Positions 44,336-55,078 of a stretch of 55,369 nucleotides of DNA are shown in pieces. The DNA is from Polaromonas sp. GTDB taxonomy: Bacteria; Pseudomonadota; Gammaproteobacteria; Burkholderiales; Burkholderiaceae_C. The number at the start of each line of letters is the position of its first letter. Position 1 is the first letter of the stretch. The DNA lies in assembly GCA_028291985.1 (NCBI GenBank), contig JAQGNE010000024.1:1-55369 (forward strand), in the 5' to 3' direction. Made by a program: the position numbers and the translations under genes. The notes under the pieces are model-generated. The model saw nothing but the letters and a program-made list of their open reading frames with translations. It was not told where the DNA came from and ran no database searches.

Positions 44336-45151
44336 ATGACCCTGATAGACCTCAACCGGTATGCGCTGTGTGCTGCACTGCTTCTTGGCCTGCTGCAATT
44401 GGTGTCCTGCGGCCACCCATCCCGCCTGATCGCTGACACGGAAGAAGCGTCCGCGGCACCCGCTCTGGCAATGCCGTGGGCAGATGCTTTCTCACCCTTT
44501 CCGTCGGTGCTTGCGGTAGCAAATCCAGCGGCCTCTCACCCCGTGTCAGCCCGTTGGCGGCATTTCTCGATTCCAGGCAAGCAGGCTACCCATTACGCCT
44601 ACGGAAAAGTCGAAGGTCGGCATGCGATCAAGGCGACATCCCGCTCGGCTGCCAGCATGCTCCGACAGTCGATGCGGGTTGACGCCAAGCGCTTGAAAAA
44701 AATCAACTTCTCCTGGAAGGTGCAAGGGCTGATTCCGGGCGCTGATCTGGCGCAGCGCGAGTCGCATGATTCGCCGGTGCGTGTGGTTCTCGCGTTTGAA
44801 GGCGATCGCTCACGGTTTTCGGCCAAAAATGCGATGTTGTCCGAACTGGCGCACGCCCTCACGGGCGAACCTTTGCCCTATGCCACGCTGATGTATGTGT
44901 GGTGTAACGCGTGCACGCCAGAGGCGGCGCTTGTCAATCCCCGTACCGACCGTATCCGTGAAATTGCAATGGAGGCCGGGCCCCGGCAATTAGGCCGTTG
45001 GATCGACTACGAACGCGACATCCGGGCTGACTTCGAGAAGGCATTTGGCGAACCCCCAGGCGCATTGATCGATGTCGGGATCATGACGGATGCCGACAAC
45101 ACGCGGCAGGATGCGGTGGCATGGTATGGGCCGATCTTTCTGTCTCCCTAG
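44336..45151 (+). CDS. DUF3047 lipoprotein
   Basis: A 271-residue protein matching DUF3047: WRHFSIPGKQATHYAYGKVEGRHAIKATSRSAASML, INFSWKVQGLIPGADLAQRESHDSPVRVVLAFEGD, LMYVWCN and DVGIMTDADNTRQDAVAWYGPIFL. The N-terminus has a hydrophobic stretch ending in LQLVSC, a lipobox, so it is probably a periplasm-facing lipoprotein. Function is unknown; the fold is expected to be a carbohydrate-binding-like beta sandwich. Confidence 0.85.
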   Translation: MTLIDLNRYALCAALLLGLLQLVSCGHPSRLIADTEEASAAPALAMPWADAFSPFPSVLAVANPAASHPVSARWRHFSIPGKQATHYAYGKVEGRHAIKATSRSAASMLRQSMRVDAKRLKKINFSWKVQGLIPGADLAQRESHDSPVRVVLAFEGDRSRFSAKNAMLSELAHALTGEPLPYATLMYVWCNACTPEAALVNPRTDRIREIAMEAGPRQLGRWIDYERDIRADFEKAFGEPPGALIDVGIMTDADNTRQDAVAWYGPIFLSP

Positions 45152-45231
45152 TTGGTGCATGTGCCCGGTTGCGGGTCTCTTGATACTCATTTTTTGTTGC
45201 GACATTGAAATTTGCCGGAGCGTCATCTGCC

Positions 45232-46569
45232 ATGGAAACTTCGTCATTGACTATCGACAAGCCAGCGTCAGCTTCAGCGCCGCCAGCAGTCTCAGCGTCT
45301 GATCAGCGCCCTGCCAGGCTGCGGGCCAGCGGCCGCGCGTTTGCCCAGATTTCCGAATTTCATCCTGAACTGACCGCTTTCAGGCGTGACCTGCATGCGC
45401 ACCCCGAGCTAGGGTTTGAAGAGGTCTACACCTCCAGCAGGGTGCTGCATGCCCTCAAACTGTGCGGCGTTGACCAGGTGCACACAGGCGTCGCCAAGAC
45501 CGGCATCGTCGCTGTCATCAAAGGCCAGAAAGATCGCCAGCCCAGAGGTTCCGGCGTTCCGCGCATGGTGGGGCTACGGGCCGACATGGATGCGCTTCTC
45601 ATGACGGAACACAATGAATTTGGCTGGAAATCATCCAAAACCGGTCTGATGCACGGCTGCGGCCATGATGGCCACACCACCATGCTGGTGGGCGCGGCGC
45701 GCTACCTGGCTGCCACACGCAACTTTGCCGGTGACGCCGTGCTGGTTTTTCAGCCGGCAGAAGAGGGCAGGGGAGGCGCGGCTGCCATGATTGCCGACGG
45801 CCTGTTCGACCGCTTTCCTGTCGGTGCGATTTACGCGATGCATAACTGGCCAGCCATGCGCCCCGGCACTGTCGGCATCAATGCCGGCCCGATGATGGCG
45901 GCGGCTGACCGCATCACCATTGAGGTTACGGGTAAGGGCGGGCACGGTGCCCATCCCTACCAGACCGTCGATACCGTGCTAGTGGCTGCTCACATCATTA
46001 CGGCGGTGCAGTCGATCGTCTCGCGCAATGTGAAGGCAATGGACAACGCGGTCATCAGCCTGTGCGCCATGCGTGCGGGCGACCTGGGCGCCATGAGCGT
46101 GGTGCCGGACACCGCAACCCTGGTGGGTACGGTGCGCAGCTTCAAGACCAGCGTGCAGGATGCCATCGAGCAGCGCCTGCATGAAGTGTGCGCGGGTGTG
46201 GCGCAGGCCTTTGGCGCTACAGCGACCGTCACGTACGAGCGCGTTTACCCGGCGACCATCAATTCCCCGGCAGAGTTCAAGCTTGCAACTGAGGTTGCTG
46301 ACCAGTTGGTAGGCGCGCACAACGTGGTGCGCGACCTGGAGCCCAGCATGGGGTCCGAGGATTTCTCCTTCATGCTGAAGGTCAAGCCCGGCGCCTACCT
46401 TCGGCTCGGCCAGGGTGAGGTGATCGCCGACGGAAAAGGCGGGTTCACCGGTGGCGTGGGCAGCCGCTTTCTGCACAACAGTTGCTATGACTTCAACGAC
46501 TCGGTGTTGCCGCTTGGCGCGGCACTTTTTGCAGGCATCGTGGAACGTTCATTGCCACTCAATGACTGA
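45232..46569 (+). CDS. M20-family amidohydrolase (hippurate hydrolase-like)
   Basis: A 445-residue metallo-aminoacylase. RRDLHAHPELGFEE, VGLRADMDALLMTE, HGCGHDGHTTMLVGAARYL, FQPAEEGRGGAAAMI and the dimerisation-domain GKGGHGAHPYQTVD give a complete M20D active site (metal ligands including Cys in HGCGHD and His in the final GSRFLHN region). It hydrolyses N-acyl amino acids; the physiological substrate is unknown. I use the ATG at 45232; an in-frame ATG lies nine codons upstream. Confidence 0.92.
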   Translation: METSSLTIDKPASASAPPAVSASDQRPARLRASGRAFAQISEFHPELTAFRRDLHAHPELGFEEVYTSSRVLHALKLCGVDQVHTGVAKTGIVAVIKGQKDRQPRGSGVPRMVGLRADMDALLMTEHNEFGWKSSKTGLMHGCGHDGHTTMLVGAARYLAATRNFAGDAVLVFQPAEEGRGGAAAMIADGLFDRFPVGAIYAMHNWPAMRPGTVGINAGPMMAAADRITIEVTGKGGHGAHPYQTVDTVLVAAHIITAVQSIVSRNVKAMDNAVISLCAMRAGDLGAMSVVPDTATLVGTVRSFKTSVQDAIEQRLHEVCAGVAQAFGATATVTYERVYPATINSPAEFKLATEVADQLVGAHNVVRDLEPSMGSEDFSFMLKVKPGAYLRLGQGEVIADGKGGFTGGVGSRFLHNSCYDFNDSVLPLGAALFAGIVERSLPLND

Positions 46570-46682
46570 ACGGGTCACGTCAGATGCAACTGGTGGTTGC
46601 AGCGGTCGAACTTGATTCTGGAGCGCTGTTGTCAGCTTTGAGCGCAGCAGTATGCGGCCGCATCGCCTACGCCATAAAAATA

Positions 46683-46712
46683 ATAGCTACAGAGCGACGA
46701 AATTAAAGGGCT
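46683..46712 (+). repeat. Interspersed repeat downstream of the amidohydrolase
   Basis: ATAGCTAC ... AAAGGGCT, the same ends as the copies at 10103 and 34083, without a complete palindrome. Confidence 0.4.
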
Positions 46713-46734
46713 GTGGCCATTATTTTGTTGGATT

Positions 46735-46763
46735 TACCCGGCTGCCAGTGGCCGGGTATTTTT
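46735..46763 (+). terminator. Terminator after the amidohydrolase gene
   Basis: Arms TACCCGGC / GCCGGGTA with an eight-base loop and a T-run; it abuts the convergent hexR stop. Confidence 0.7.
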
Positions 46764-47608
46764 CAGGTGTAGCGCTTGTTTCGCAGATTGTTCTTCATTT
46801 CCCTGAGCAGGGGCTGCAGTTTTGCGCCAATGCGAAGCGCCAGGCAGGTTGCCATGATGTCGATGATCATCAGGTGCAGAAGTCGCGACACCATCGGGCT
46901 GTAGCGGTCATAACCTTCCGGGTGGTCGGCTGCCAGATGAATATGCCCCGCAGCCGCCAGCGGCGAGCCGGTCGACGTGATGACAATGGTGGTGGCGCCA
47001 TTTTTGCGAGCTATGTCGCAGGCATCCATCAGGTCGCGCGTGCGGCCTGAGTTAGAGATCACCACCACACAGTCTCCCACTCCCAGCATCGAGGCGCTCA
47101 TCACCTGCATATGCCCGTCGCTGTAGGCGATGGTGTTGACGCCCAGCCTGAAAAACTTGTGCTGTGCGTCCTGCGCCACGATGCCAGAGTTTCCGACACC
47201 AAAAAATTCGATGCGTTTGCCGGCCGTGCATGTCGCTTCCAAGGCATCGGTCGCTTTCTGGATGGCCACCGAAGACGCATCGTTGCGGTACTTCAGAAAC
47301 GCTGCCACCGTGTTGTCGATCACCTTGACCAGCACATCACCGGTCTTGTCGTCCACATCCACGCTGCGGTGAATGAAAGGCACACCCTCGCTCACGCTGC
47401 CTGCCAGTTTCAGCTTGAAGTCGCTCAAGCCGTCATAACCCATGCTGCGGCAAAACCGCACCACCGTCGGTTTGCTCACATGCGACCGGCTCGCCAGTTC
47501 TGAGATCGGCTGGCGAGCAAACAGCCGAGGATCGGCCAGCACCAACCGGCCTACCCGCTGTTCAGCTGGCGCCAGCGATGGCAACGATGCCTTGATCCGG
47601 TCAAGCAC
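46763..47608 (-). CDS. hexR: MurR/RpiR-family regulator HexR
   Basis: An HTH_6 domain (APAEQRVGRLVLADP, SRSHVSKPTVVRFCRSMGYDGLSDFKLKLA) is followed by a SIS domain (RIEFFGVGNSGIVAQDAQHKFFRLG, VVVISNSGRTRDLMDAC), as in HexR, which senses 2-keto-3-deoxy-6-phosphogluconate and represses zwf and related genes. I start at the GTG giving (M)LDRIKASLPSL, for the family length of about 281; the frame is open to an ATG at 47854 through a low-complexity Pro/Ala/Arg-rich stretch. Linkage to zwf supports the name. Confidence 0.88.
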   Translation of the reverse strand: MLDRIKASLPSLAPAEQRVGRLVLADPRLFARQPISELASRSHVSKPTVVRFCRSMGYDGLSDFKLKLAGSVSEGVPFIHRSVDVDDKTGDVLVKVIDNTVAAFLKYRNDASSVAIQKATDALEATCTAGKRIEFFGVGNSGIVAQDAQHKFFRLGVNTIAYSDGHMQVMSASMLGVGDCVVVISNSGRTRDLMDACDIARKNGATTIVITSTGSPLAAAGHIHLAADHPEGYDRYSPMVSRLLHLMIIDIMATCLALRIGAKLQPLLREMKNNLRNKRYT

Positions 47609-47989
47609 AGGAGGAGGCCCAGCAGCTGTTCGCTGCGCGTAACTTGTTGCCTCCGGCCGGGGCTGTTTCGCCTGCGCTCTGGCTAGGCCAGCCCCGAGGC
47701 CCGTCCGTGAAGGGGCTCCATTTTGGGTAGATCGAGACTTGTAGTCGTTTTGCGCGGGGGCAGTGAGGCCGGCTTTGCCCGGCCGCAGGCACGTCCCTCG
47801 ACGTTTCAAGACGTACGGGCGCCCTTTCGGAGGGTAAGCAGCGACAAAGAGCATGCGATCGCAGGGGTTTTCGCGTTTTCAAGCGGGGGCCGCTGCTCCG
47901 GCTTCGCCGGGCTGCAGGCGCAGCGGCCTCCTCGGCGGGCAGGGCGCTACACGCAGTGGGCAACCGTGGGGGCCACATGCGCCTGAGGG
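47609..47989. other. GC-rich gap between hexR and zwf
   Basis: No separate gene supported. It carries two related GC-rich imperfect hairpins (GCCGGCTTTGCCCGGCCGCAGG near 47769 and CTCCGGCTTCGCCGGGCTGCAGG near 47896) that look like diverged copies of one repeat. Part of it may be hexR coding sequence if the ATG at 47854 is the start. Confidence 0.4.
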
Positions 47990-49444
47990 CTAACATTCCT
48001 CGGTCCAGCAAAACCCATCCCGCGCAATCATCGCGCTGGAAGCTGCCGGTCCCCAGGTGCCGGCCGCGTAAGCCCTGGGGCCTTCGGCGTCGTTTTTCCA
48101 GCTTTCCATGATCGGCTCCACCCAGCGCCAGGCTTCCTCCTGCTCATCGCTGCGAACAAACAGATTCAGCCGGCCGTCGATCACGTCAAGCAGCAGCCGC
48201 TCATAGGCGCCCACACGCTCGGACCCAAAGCGCTTGTCAAAATCCAGATCCAGCTGGACCGGCGACAGGGTCTGACTGACGCGTCGCTCCTGCTGGCCCT
48301 GCGCCAGCAGATGCAGCTCCAGCCCGTCTTTGGGTTGCAGGTTGATCACCAGCCGGTTCGCTGCACCGACCGGCGTCTTGAAGATGGCATGCGGCGCTGG
48401 CCGGAAGTTCACTTCGATAAAAGCAGCGCGGTCCGCCAGGCGTTTGCCGGTTCGGATGTAAAACGGAACACCCGCCCAGCGCCAGTTGGCGATCTCGGTG
48501 CGCAACGCGACAAACGTTTCAGTGGTGCTGGTCTCGCTCACGCCGGTCTCGCGGCGATAGGCCTGCGTCGCTGTGCCGTTCACCGCGCCCGCGCCGTATT
48601 GCCCCCGCACCACATGCCGGCGCAAGGTTTCAGGTGTCCACGCTTTCAGCGAACGCAGCACCTTGAGCTTTTCGTCGCGTATCGCATCCGCATGCGAGTT
48701 GATCGGCGGCTCCATGCCGACGGCGCATAGCAGTTGAAGCGCATGGTTTTGCACCATGTCGCGCAGCGCGCCCGTGCTGTCGTAAAAAGCCCCGCGCTTT
48801 TCAATACCCAGTTCTTCTGCAATCGTGATCTGGATGTTGGCGATATTCTCGCGGCGCCACAGCGGCTCGAACAAGGCATTGCCAAAGCGCAGCGCAAACA
48901 GATTCTGCACCGACGGCTTGCCCAGGTAATGGTCGATCCGGAAGATCTGGTTTTCACTGAAGGCGCGGCGCACGCTCTCGTTGATGGCGCGGTTCGACTG
49001 CAAATCGTGGCCGAGCGGCTTTTCAAGCACCACCCGCATCTCGGGACCGTTCAACCCGGCCGCTGCGATTTGCTCGCAAAAGCCGGTAAACAATCCGGGG
49101 GCCGTGGCCAGGTACATCACCACCGTGTCAGCCTGGCGCTCCTTCAGCTTTGTCGCCAGCGCAGGGTAGTCGTCAGCACGGGACAGGTCCATGCGCACAT
49201 AGCAAAGCAGGGCCTCGAAACGCGAAAACTCTTCCTCGGTGGGCCGCTTGGCCAGCTCGACGTGATCAAAGCGCGACTTGATCAGGGCGCGGTACTGTAC
49301 ATCGTCCAGCTCGTCGCGCGCCACGCCAATGATTCGGCCCCCCGCGGGCAGCGAGCCGTGGCGAAACGCCTGAAACAGCGCGGGCATCAACTTGCGCCAC
49401 ACCAGGTCGCCAGTGCCGCCAAAAAGGATCAGGTCAAAACTCAT
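47990..49444 (-). CDS. zwf: Glucose-6-phosphate 1-dehydrogenase
   Basis: A 484-residue NADP enzyme, first step of the Entner-Doudoroff and pentose-phosphate routes. [18 protein letters not shown] is the dinucleotide-binding start (GGTGDL at 9-14), [13 protein letters not shown] the substrate-binding motif, and [12 protein letters not shown] a C-terminal marker. It is divergent from tal across a 194-base gap carrying a candidate HexR site, and downstream of it lies hexR. Confidence 0.97.
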   Translation of the reverse strand: MSFDLILFGGTGDLVWRKLMPALFQAFRHGSLPAGGRIIGVARDELDDVQYRALIKSRFDHVELAKRPTEEEFSRFEALLCYVRMDLSRADDYPALATKLKERQADTVVMYLATAPGLFTGFCEQIAAAGLNGPEMRVVLEKPLGHDLQSNRAINESVRRAFSENQIFRIDHYLGKPSVQNLFALRFGNALFEPLWRRENIANIQITIAEELGIEKRGAFYDSTGALRDMVQNHALQLLCAVGMEPPINSHADAIRDEKLKVLRSLKAWTPETLRRHVVRGQYGAGAVNGTATQAYRRETGVSETSTTETFVALRTEIANWRWAGVPFYIRTGKRLADRAAFIEVNFRPAPHAIFKTPVGAANRLVINLQPKDGLELHLLAQGQQERRVSQTLSPVQLDLDFDKRFGSERVGAYERLLLDVIDGRLNLFVRSDEQEEAWRWVEPIMESWKNDAEGPRAYAAGTWGPAASSAMIARDGFCWTEEC

Positions 49445-49543
49445 GGTTGAAGATTTTGAAGGTTCAATGTTGCTGCTGTGCAGTACAGCGCAAGCCGCAT
49501 GGCAAAAAAGACGCTGCGTAAGGTTGCTCGAGCGCCGGCGGCT

Positions 49544-49558
49544 CGTAATAAAGTTTCA
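49544..49558. promoter_or_regulatory. Candidate HexR operator between zwf and tal
   Basis: CGTAATAAAGTTTCA resembles the HexR palindrome TGTARTNNNAYTACA with about three mismatches. It lies in the divergent zwf/tal gap, 100 bases from the zwf start and 80 from tal. Assignment is by resemblance and context. Confidence 0.35.
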
Positions 49559-49638
49559 TACTAAATGAGCATAATGGTAACTCAATCGTGCGCTTCTCCT
49601 ACAGCTGAGCAAGTGGCGTCTGACTACACTTTTTCACC

Positions 49639-50604
49639 ATGACACAACTCGAATCCCTCAGGCAGTTCACCACCGTTGTTGCTGACACGGGAGACTTCAG
49701 GCAGCTTGCCCAGTTCAAGCCGCAAGATGCCACCACCAACCCGTCGCTGATTTTGAAGGCGGTGCAAAAGCCCGAATACGAACCGCTCCTGGCCGACACC
49801 GTCAACCGTTACCGGGGCCGCGAACTCGACGAAACCATGGACCGCCTGCTGGTGCGTTTTGGCTGCGAAATCCTGTCGATCATTCCGGGCCGTGTGTCGA
49901 CCGAAGTTGATGCACGCCTGAGTTTTGACACCCATGCCACGGTGGCGCGAGGCGAGCGCATCATCAAGCTGTACCAGGCCGAAGGCGTGCACATTGACCG
50001 TGTCCTGATCAAGATAGCGGCCACCTGGGAAGGCATTCAGGCCGCGGCGCAACTCGAGCGGCGCGGCATACACACCAACCTGACGCTGCTTTTTTCCCTG
50101 TGCCAGGCGGTGGCCTGTGGGCAGGCCGAGGTGCAGCTGATATCACCTTTTGTTGGCCGTATCTACGACTGGTACAAAAAAGCGGCGGGCAGCGCGTGGG
50201 ATGAAGGCGCGATGGCCGGCGCCAATGATCCCGGCGTCAGGTCGGTGCGCGAGATTTACCAGTACTACAAGCAATTCGGTATCGCGACCGAGGTGATGGG
50301 TGCCAGCTTTCGCAATGTCGGGCAGATCACGGCGCTTGCCGGCTGTGACCTGCTCACGATCAGCCCGGACCTGCTGGCGACGCTCGCCGCATCCAACGAG
50401 CCCCTTCAGCGGGCCATGGGCGGCGCGACTGCCACGTCAGTCGATGCTGATAAGTTGCTGGACGCAACCGCAACCCGTTACGACGAACCCGGCTTCCGTT
50501 ATGCGCTCAATGAGGACGCCATGGCGACCGAAAAGCTGGCCGAAGGCGTACGCGCTTTTGCTGCCGATGCCATCAAGCTGGAAAAACTGGTGCTGGCCTT
50601 ATGA
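49639..50604 (+). CDS. tal: Transaldolase
   Basis: A 321-residue TalB-type enzyme. [10 protein letters not shown] (residues 30-39), the Schiff-base Lys125 in [38 protein letters not shown] and [10 protein letters not shown] are all present. It links the pentose-phosphate pathway to glycolysis. It overlaps pgi by ATGA and so heads a coupled tal-pgi-HAD operon. Confidence 0.97.
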   Translation: MTQLESLRQFTTVVADTGDFRQLAQFKPQDATTNPSLILKAVQKPEYEPLLADTVNRYRGRELDETMDRLLVRFGCEILSIIPGRVSTEVDARLSFDTHATVARGERIIKLYQAEGVHIDRVLIKIAATWEGIQAAAQLERRGIHTNLTLLFSLCQAVACGQAEVQLISPFVGRIYDWYKKAAGSAWDEGAMAGANDPGVRSVREIYQYYKQFGIATEVMGASFRNVGQITALAGCDLLTISPDLLATLAASNEPLQRAMGGATATSVDADKLLDATATRYDEPGFRYALNEDAMATEKLAEGVRAFAADAIKLEKLVLAL

Positions 50605-52181
50605 GCCAGGGTGCACAGCGACTGCGCTGCGATCAGACGCCGGCATGGCCCGCGCTGCGCGGGTATTTTGAATCCAGTGGTCATTCTTTCGACATGCGTC
50701 AGGCGTTCGCGGATGACAGCCAGCGCTTTGAGCGCTTCAGCCAGCCGGCGCCACATGTCTTTGCAGACCTTTCCAAAAATCTGATCGACGCGCCGGCCGA
50801 GTCGCTGTTGATGGAGCTGGCGGCGCAATGCGGCCTGGAAGATCACCGCAACGCCATGTTTGCGGGCGAACGCATCAACAACACGGAAAACCGCTCCGTG
50901 ATGCATTTCTTGTTAAGAAAACCGCCTTCAGCCCAGTATGTGCCGTCGCAGGTAGCTATCGATAAAGTAGCAGACTTGCACGCAGAGGTGTTGTCCGTGC
51001 AGGAGGCCATGCTGGCGTACGCCGAGCAGATGCGTGCTGACGATGCGATCACCGACATCGTCAACATCGGCATCGGCGGCTCTGACCTGGGCCCGCAGAT
51101 GGCGGTGCTGGCGCTTGGCGAATTCGCCACCACCGGCAAGCGTTTTCACTTTGTGTCCAACGTCGATGGGCAGGAGCTGGCCAGCGTGCTGGCGCGCTGC
51201 AAGCCAGACAGCACGCTGTTCCTTATCGCCTCCAAAACCTTCACAACCACCGAGACGATGGCCAACGCCCATTCTGCCCGGCGCTGGTTTGAGGCCGCAG
51301 GCGGCACTGACGTGGCGCGCCACTTCGCAGCCCTGACCACCAACGTGGCAGCGGCCCATGCTTTCGGTATCAGCACCACCTTCGGATTCTGGGACTGGGT
51401 GGGCGGGCGCTATTCGCTGTGGTCTGCCATCGGCCTGCCGCTGGCGATGGCGATTGGCGCCAGCCATTTCCGGGCGTTCCTGGGCGGTGCCCATGCGATG
51501 GACGAACACTTTCGCTTGCAGCCCCTGGCTTGCAATCTGCCGGTGCGCCTTGGCCTGCTGGATATCTGGTACCGCAACTTTCACCGCTTCGGCAGCCGCA
51601 GCCTTGCGCCCTACAACAGCGCCCTGAACCGGTTGCCCGCCTACCTGCAGCAGCTGGAGATGGAAAGCAACGGCAAGCGGGTCGATGCCCATGGGGATTT
51701 GCTGCCTTTCGACACCGCGCCGGTGCTGTGGGGCGAGCCCGGCACCAACGGACAACACGCTTATTTCCAGATGCTGCATCAGGGAAGCGCTGTGGTGCCA
51801 GTCGAATTTGTCGCCGCTACAACTGCCGCCAAAAGCCTGCCCGGCCATCAGCAAAAACTGCTGGCCAACGCGCTGGCGCAGGCCCAGGCGCTGATGCGCG
51901 GCCGAGCCGACGCTGGCGGGCATAAAGACTTTCCGGGCAACCGGCCCAGCACTTTTTTGCTGCTGGACGAACTGACACCTGCCAGCCTGGGCGCACTGCT
52001 GGCGCTGCAGGAGCACCGGGTGTTTGTCAGTGGCGCCCTCTGGGGGCTGAACAGTTTTGACCAGTGGGGCGTTGAACTTGGCAAGGTGCTGGCGCAGGAC
52101 ATCGAGCAGCGCCTGGCAACTGGCGACGTGTCGGGGCTGGACGGTTCAACTGCGGGATTGATGAAAAAAATCCGGGCATGA
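50601..52181 (+). CDS. pgi: Glucose-6-phosphate isomerase
   Basis: A 526-residue [18 protein letters not shown], the phosphate-binding [32 protein letters not shown], the catalytic-Glu region [26 protein letters not shown] (His) and the C-terminal Lys in [12 protein letters not shown] are present. Codons near 50955-50971 fall on a GCTAT/GTAGC repeat. Coupled to tal upstream and the HAD gene downstream by ATGA overlaps. A degenerate copy of its 3' end lies 0.9 kb further on. Confidence 0.97.
   Translation: MSQGAQRLRCDQTPAWPALRGYFESSGHSFDMRQAFADDSQRFERFSQPAPHVFADLSKNLIDAPAESLLMELAAQCGLEDHRNAMFAGERINNTENRSVMHFLLRKPPSAQYVPSQVAIDKVADLHAEVLSVQEAMLAYAEQMRADDAITDIVNIGIGGSDLGPQMAVLALGEFATTGKRFHFVSNVDGQELASVLARCKPDSTLFLIASKTFTTTETMANAHSARRWFEAAGGTDVARHFAALTTNVAAAHAFGISTTFGFWDWVGGRYSLWSAIGLPLAMAIGASHFRAFLGGAHAMDEHFRLQPLACNLPVRLGLLDIWYRNFHRFGSRSLAPYNSALNRLPAYLQQLEMESNGKRVDAHGDLLPFDTAPVLWGEPGTNGQHAYFQMLHQGSAVVPVEFVAATTAAKSLPGHQQKLLANALAQAQALMRGRADAGGHKDFPGNRPSTFLLLDELTPASLGALLALQEHRVFVSGALWGLNSFDQWGVELGKVLAQDIEQRLATGDVSGLDGSTAGLMKKIRA
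50955..50971 (+). repeat. Interspersed palindrome inside pgi
   Basis: GCTAT-CGATAAA-GTAGC, in frame and encoding AIDKVA in a variable loop of the enzyme. Confidence 0.45.
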
Positions 52182-52837
52182 ACATTGTTTTCGACTTCGG
52201 TGCCGTGCTGTTTACCTGGCAGCCTGCAGAACTGGTCGCTCGCAGCTTTCCGATGCTGGCTGGCACCGCCGATAAGGCGCGCGCTCTGGCACGCAGCATC
52301 TTTCACCATCCGGACTGGCAGGCTTTTGACTGTGGACTGACGGATATTGAAACCGTCATCACTAACACGGCGCGGCGGCTACAACTGGATGCGCAAACCG
52401 TGCGTGCTCTGATGACGCCTATAGGCGAGGAACTGGCGCCGATTGCGGTCAACATTGAACTGCTGGAGCAACTGCGCCACAGAAGGGACCAGCAGGGTGA
52501 CGTCAGGCTTTACTTTTTGTCCAACATGCCAGCGCCTTATGCCAGAGCGCTTGAACGCCGGCATGCGTTTTTACAGTGGTTCGACGGCGGCATTTTTTCT
52601 GGCGATGTGAAGTTCGGCAAGCCAGACCCGGCCATCTACCAACTGCTGGCATCACGCTATTGCCTGGAGCCAGCGAGCACGCTATTTGTAGATGACATGC
52701 TGGTCAACGTCGAGGCTGCAGCCGCAGTAGGTTGGCAAACCATTCACTGCCAGCAGCCAGACCGTCTGCCGGAAGACATGCTTAAGAAAATAATGCCTGT
52801 GGCCCAGGTTAAAAAAGGGCTGGAAGCTATTGATTAA
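52178..52837 (+). CDS. HAD-superfamily hydrolase
   Basis: A 219-residue HAD subfamily IA protein. Motif I is FDFGAVLF (the second catalytic Asp is replaced by Ala-Val as FGAV, as in the YihX/alpha-D-glucose-1-phosphatase type), motif II LSNMP, motif III KFGKPDP and motif IV FVDDMLVN. YihX-like sugar phosphatases act on glucose-1-phosphate, which would suit its coupling to pgi; the substrate is inference. The stop codon lies within a GCTATT/AATAGC palindrome. Confidence 0.88.
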   Translation: MNIVFDFGAVLFTWQPAELVARSFPMLAGTADKARALARSIFHHPDWQAFDCGLTDIETVITNTARRLQLDAQTVRALMTPIGEELAPIAVNIELLEQLRHRRDQQGDVRLYFLSNMPAPYARALERRHAFLQWFDGGIFSGDVKFGKPDPAIYQLLASRYCLEPASTLFVDDMLVNVEAAAAVGWQTIHCQQPDRLPEDMLKKIMPVAQVKKGLEAID

Positions 52838-52842
52838 ATAGC
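52826..52842 (+). repeat. Interspersed palindrome spanning the HAD stop codon
   Basis: GCTATT-GATTA-AATAGC; the loop supplies the TAA stop of the HAD gene. Confidence 0.5.
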
Positions 52843-52895
52843 AACCAGCCATCTCGCTAGTCACCGAGGTGTCGCTGGCTGCTCTATATCCGCAG

Positions 52896-53028
52896 CTGCC
52901 CTTGCCTTCCTTGGCGCGCAGCCCGGCAGTCCAGGAGCACGCATTTTTGCCACCGGGGCCCTCTGGAACATCCGCCGCTTTCCTTTAAGGCGTTGATCTG
53001 GGCAAGGTGCTGGCGAAAGACATCGAAT
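52896..53028 (+). pseudogene. Degenerate partial copy of the 3' part of pgi
   Basis: This segment aligns base by base with pgi 51972-52106: shared blocks include CAGGAGCAC, GCCCTCTGG, GGCGTTGA and GGGCAAGGTGCTGGCG-like GGCAAGGTGCTGGCG, followed by GACATCGA. The reading frame is broken by small indels and a TAA. It is only about 133 bases long. It could be the relic of a duplicated pgi or of a tandem paralogue. Confidence 0.7.
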
Positions 53029-53039
53029 GCCGACCTGCC

Positions 53040-53181
53040 TGTGATGATAGGCCGACCTGACCAACATCGCCAGCTTTTTGCCCGCAATCCCGACTGGAGC
53101 ATCGTGTTCGATATGAATGCCGCGCAGGCGCGGGAAACCCGTCGCAAGGTGTTTGAGACGGTCGTCAATACAAGTTCATAG
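53040..53181 (+). pseudogene. C-terminal fragment of an MBL-type hydrolase (tentative)
   Basis: The frame reads MIGRPDQHRQLFARNPDWSI, then VFDMNAAQARETRRKVFE and a stop at 53179. The NPDW..xFDM..xQA..TRR pattern resembles a segment of metallo-beta-lactamase-fold hydrolases (from memory). There is no N-terminal domain and the pgi relic directly precedes it, so it is a fragment. Confidence 0.4.
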
Positions 53182-53286
53182 CGGGCGGTTTCCGCTCCCG
53201 GTTCCTGCGTTCGGACGCATCGAGGAGCTGGGCAATGGGTATGACCTCAAGCCTGTGGCCCAAGCGTCAGCTTCGGGCTACCTCAA

Positions 53287-53323
53287 TAAAAAACCCCGCA
53301 AGGCGCGAGCCCTGCGGGGTTTT
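53287..53323 (-). terminator. Terminator after groEL
   Basis: Arms AAAACCCCGCA / TGCGGGGTTTT, with a T-run on the minus strand, 50 bases after the groEL stop. Confidence 0.8.
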
Positions 53324-53372
53324 GTCATTCCACTCAGGAGCTTTGACGCCACCTGATCAATGCAGACGGCAA

Positions 53373-55034
<1,662 letters not shown>

Positions 55035-55078
55035 TTACCTCAGTGAGATGAATTCGGGGACTGATCCGGGGACGGCGC

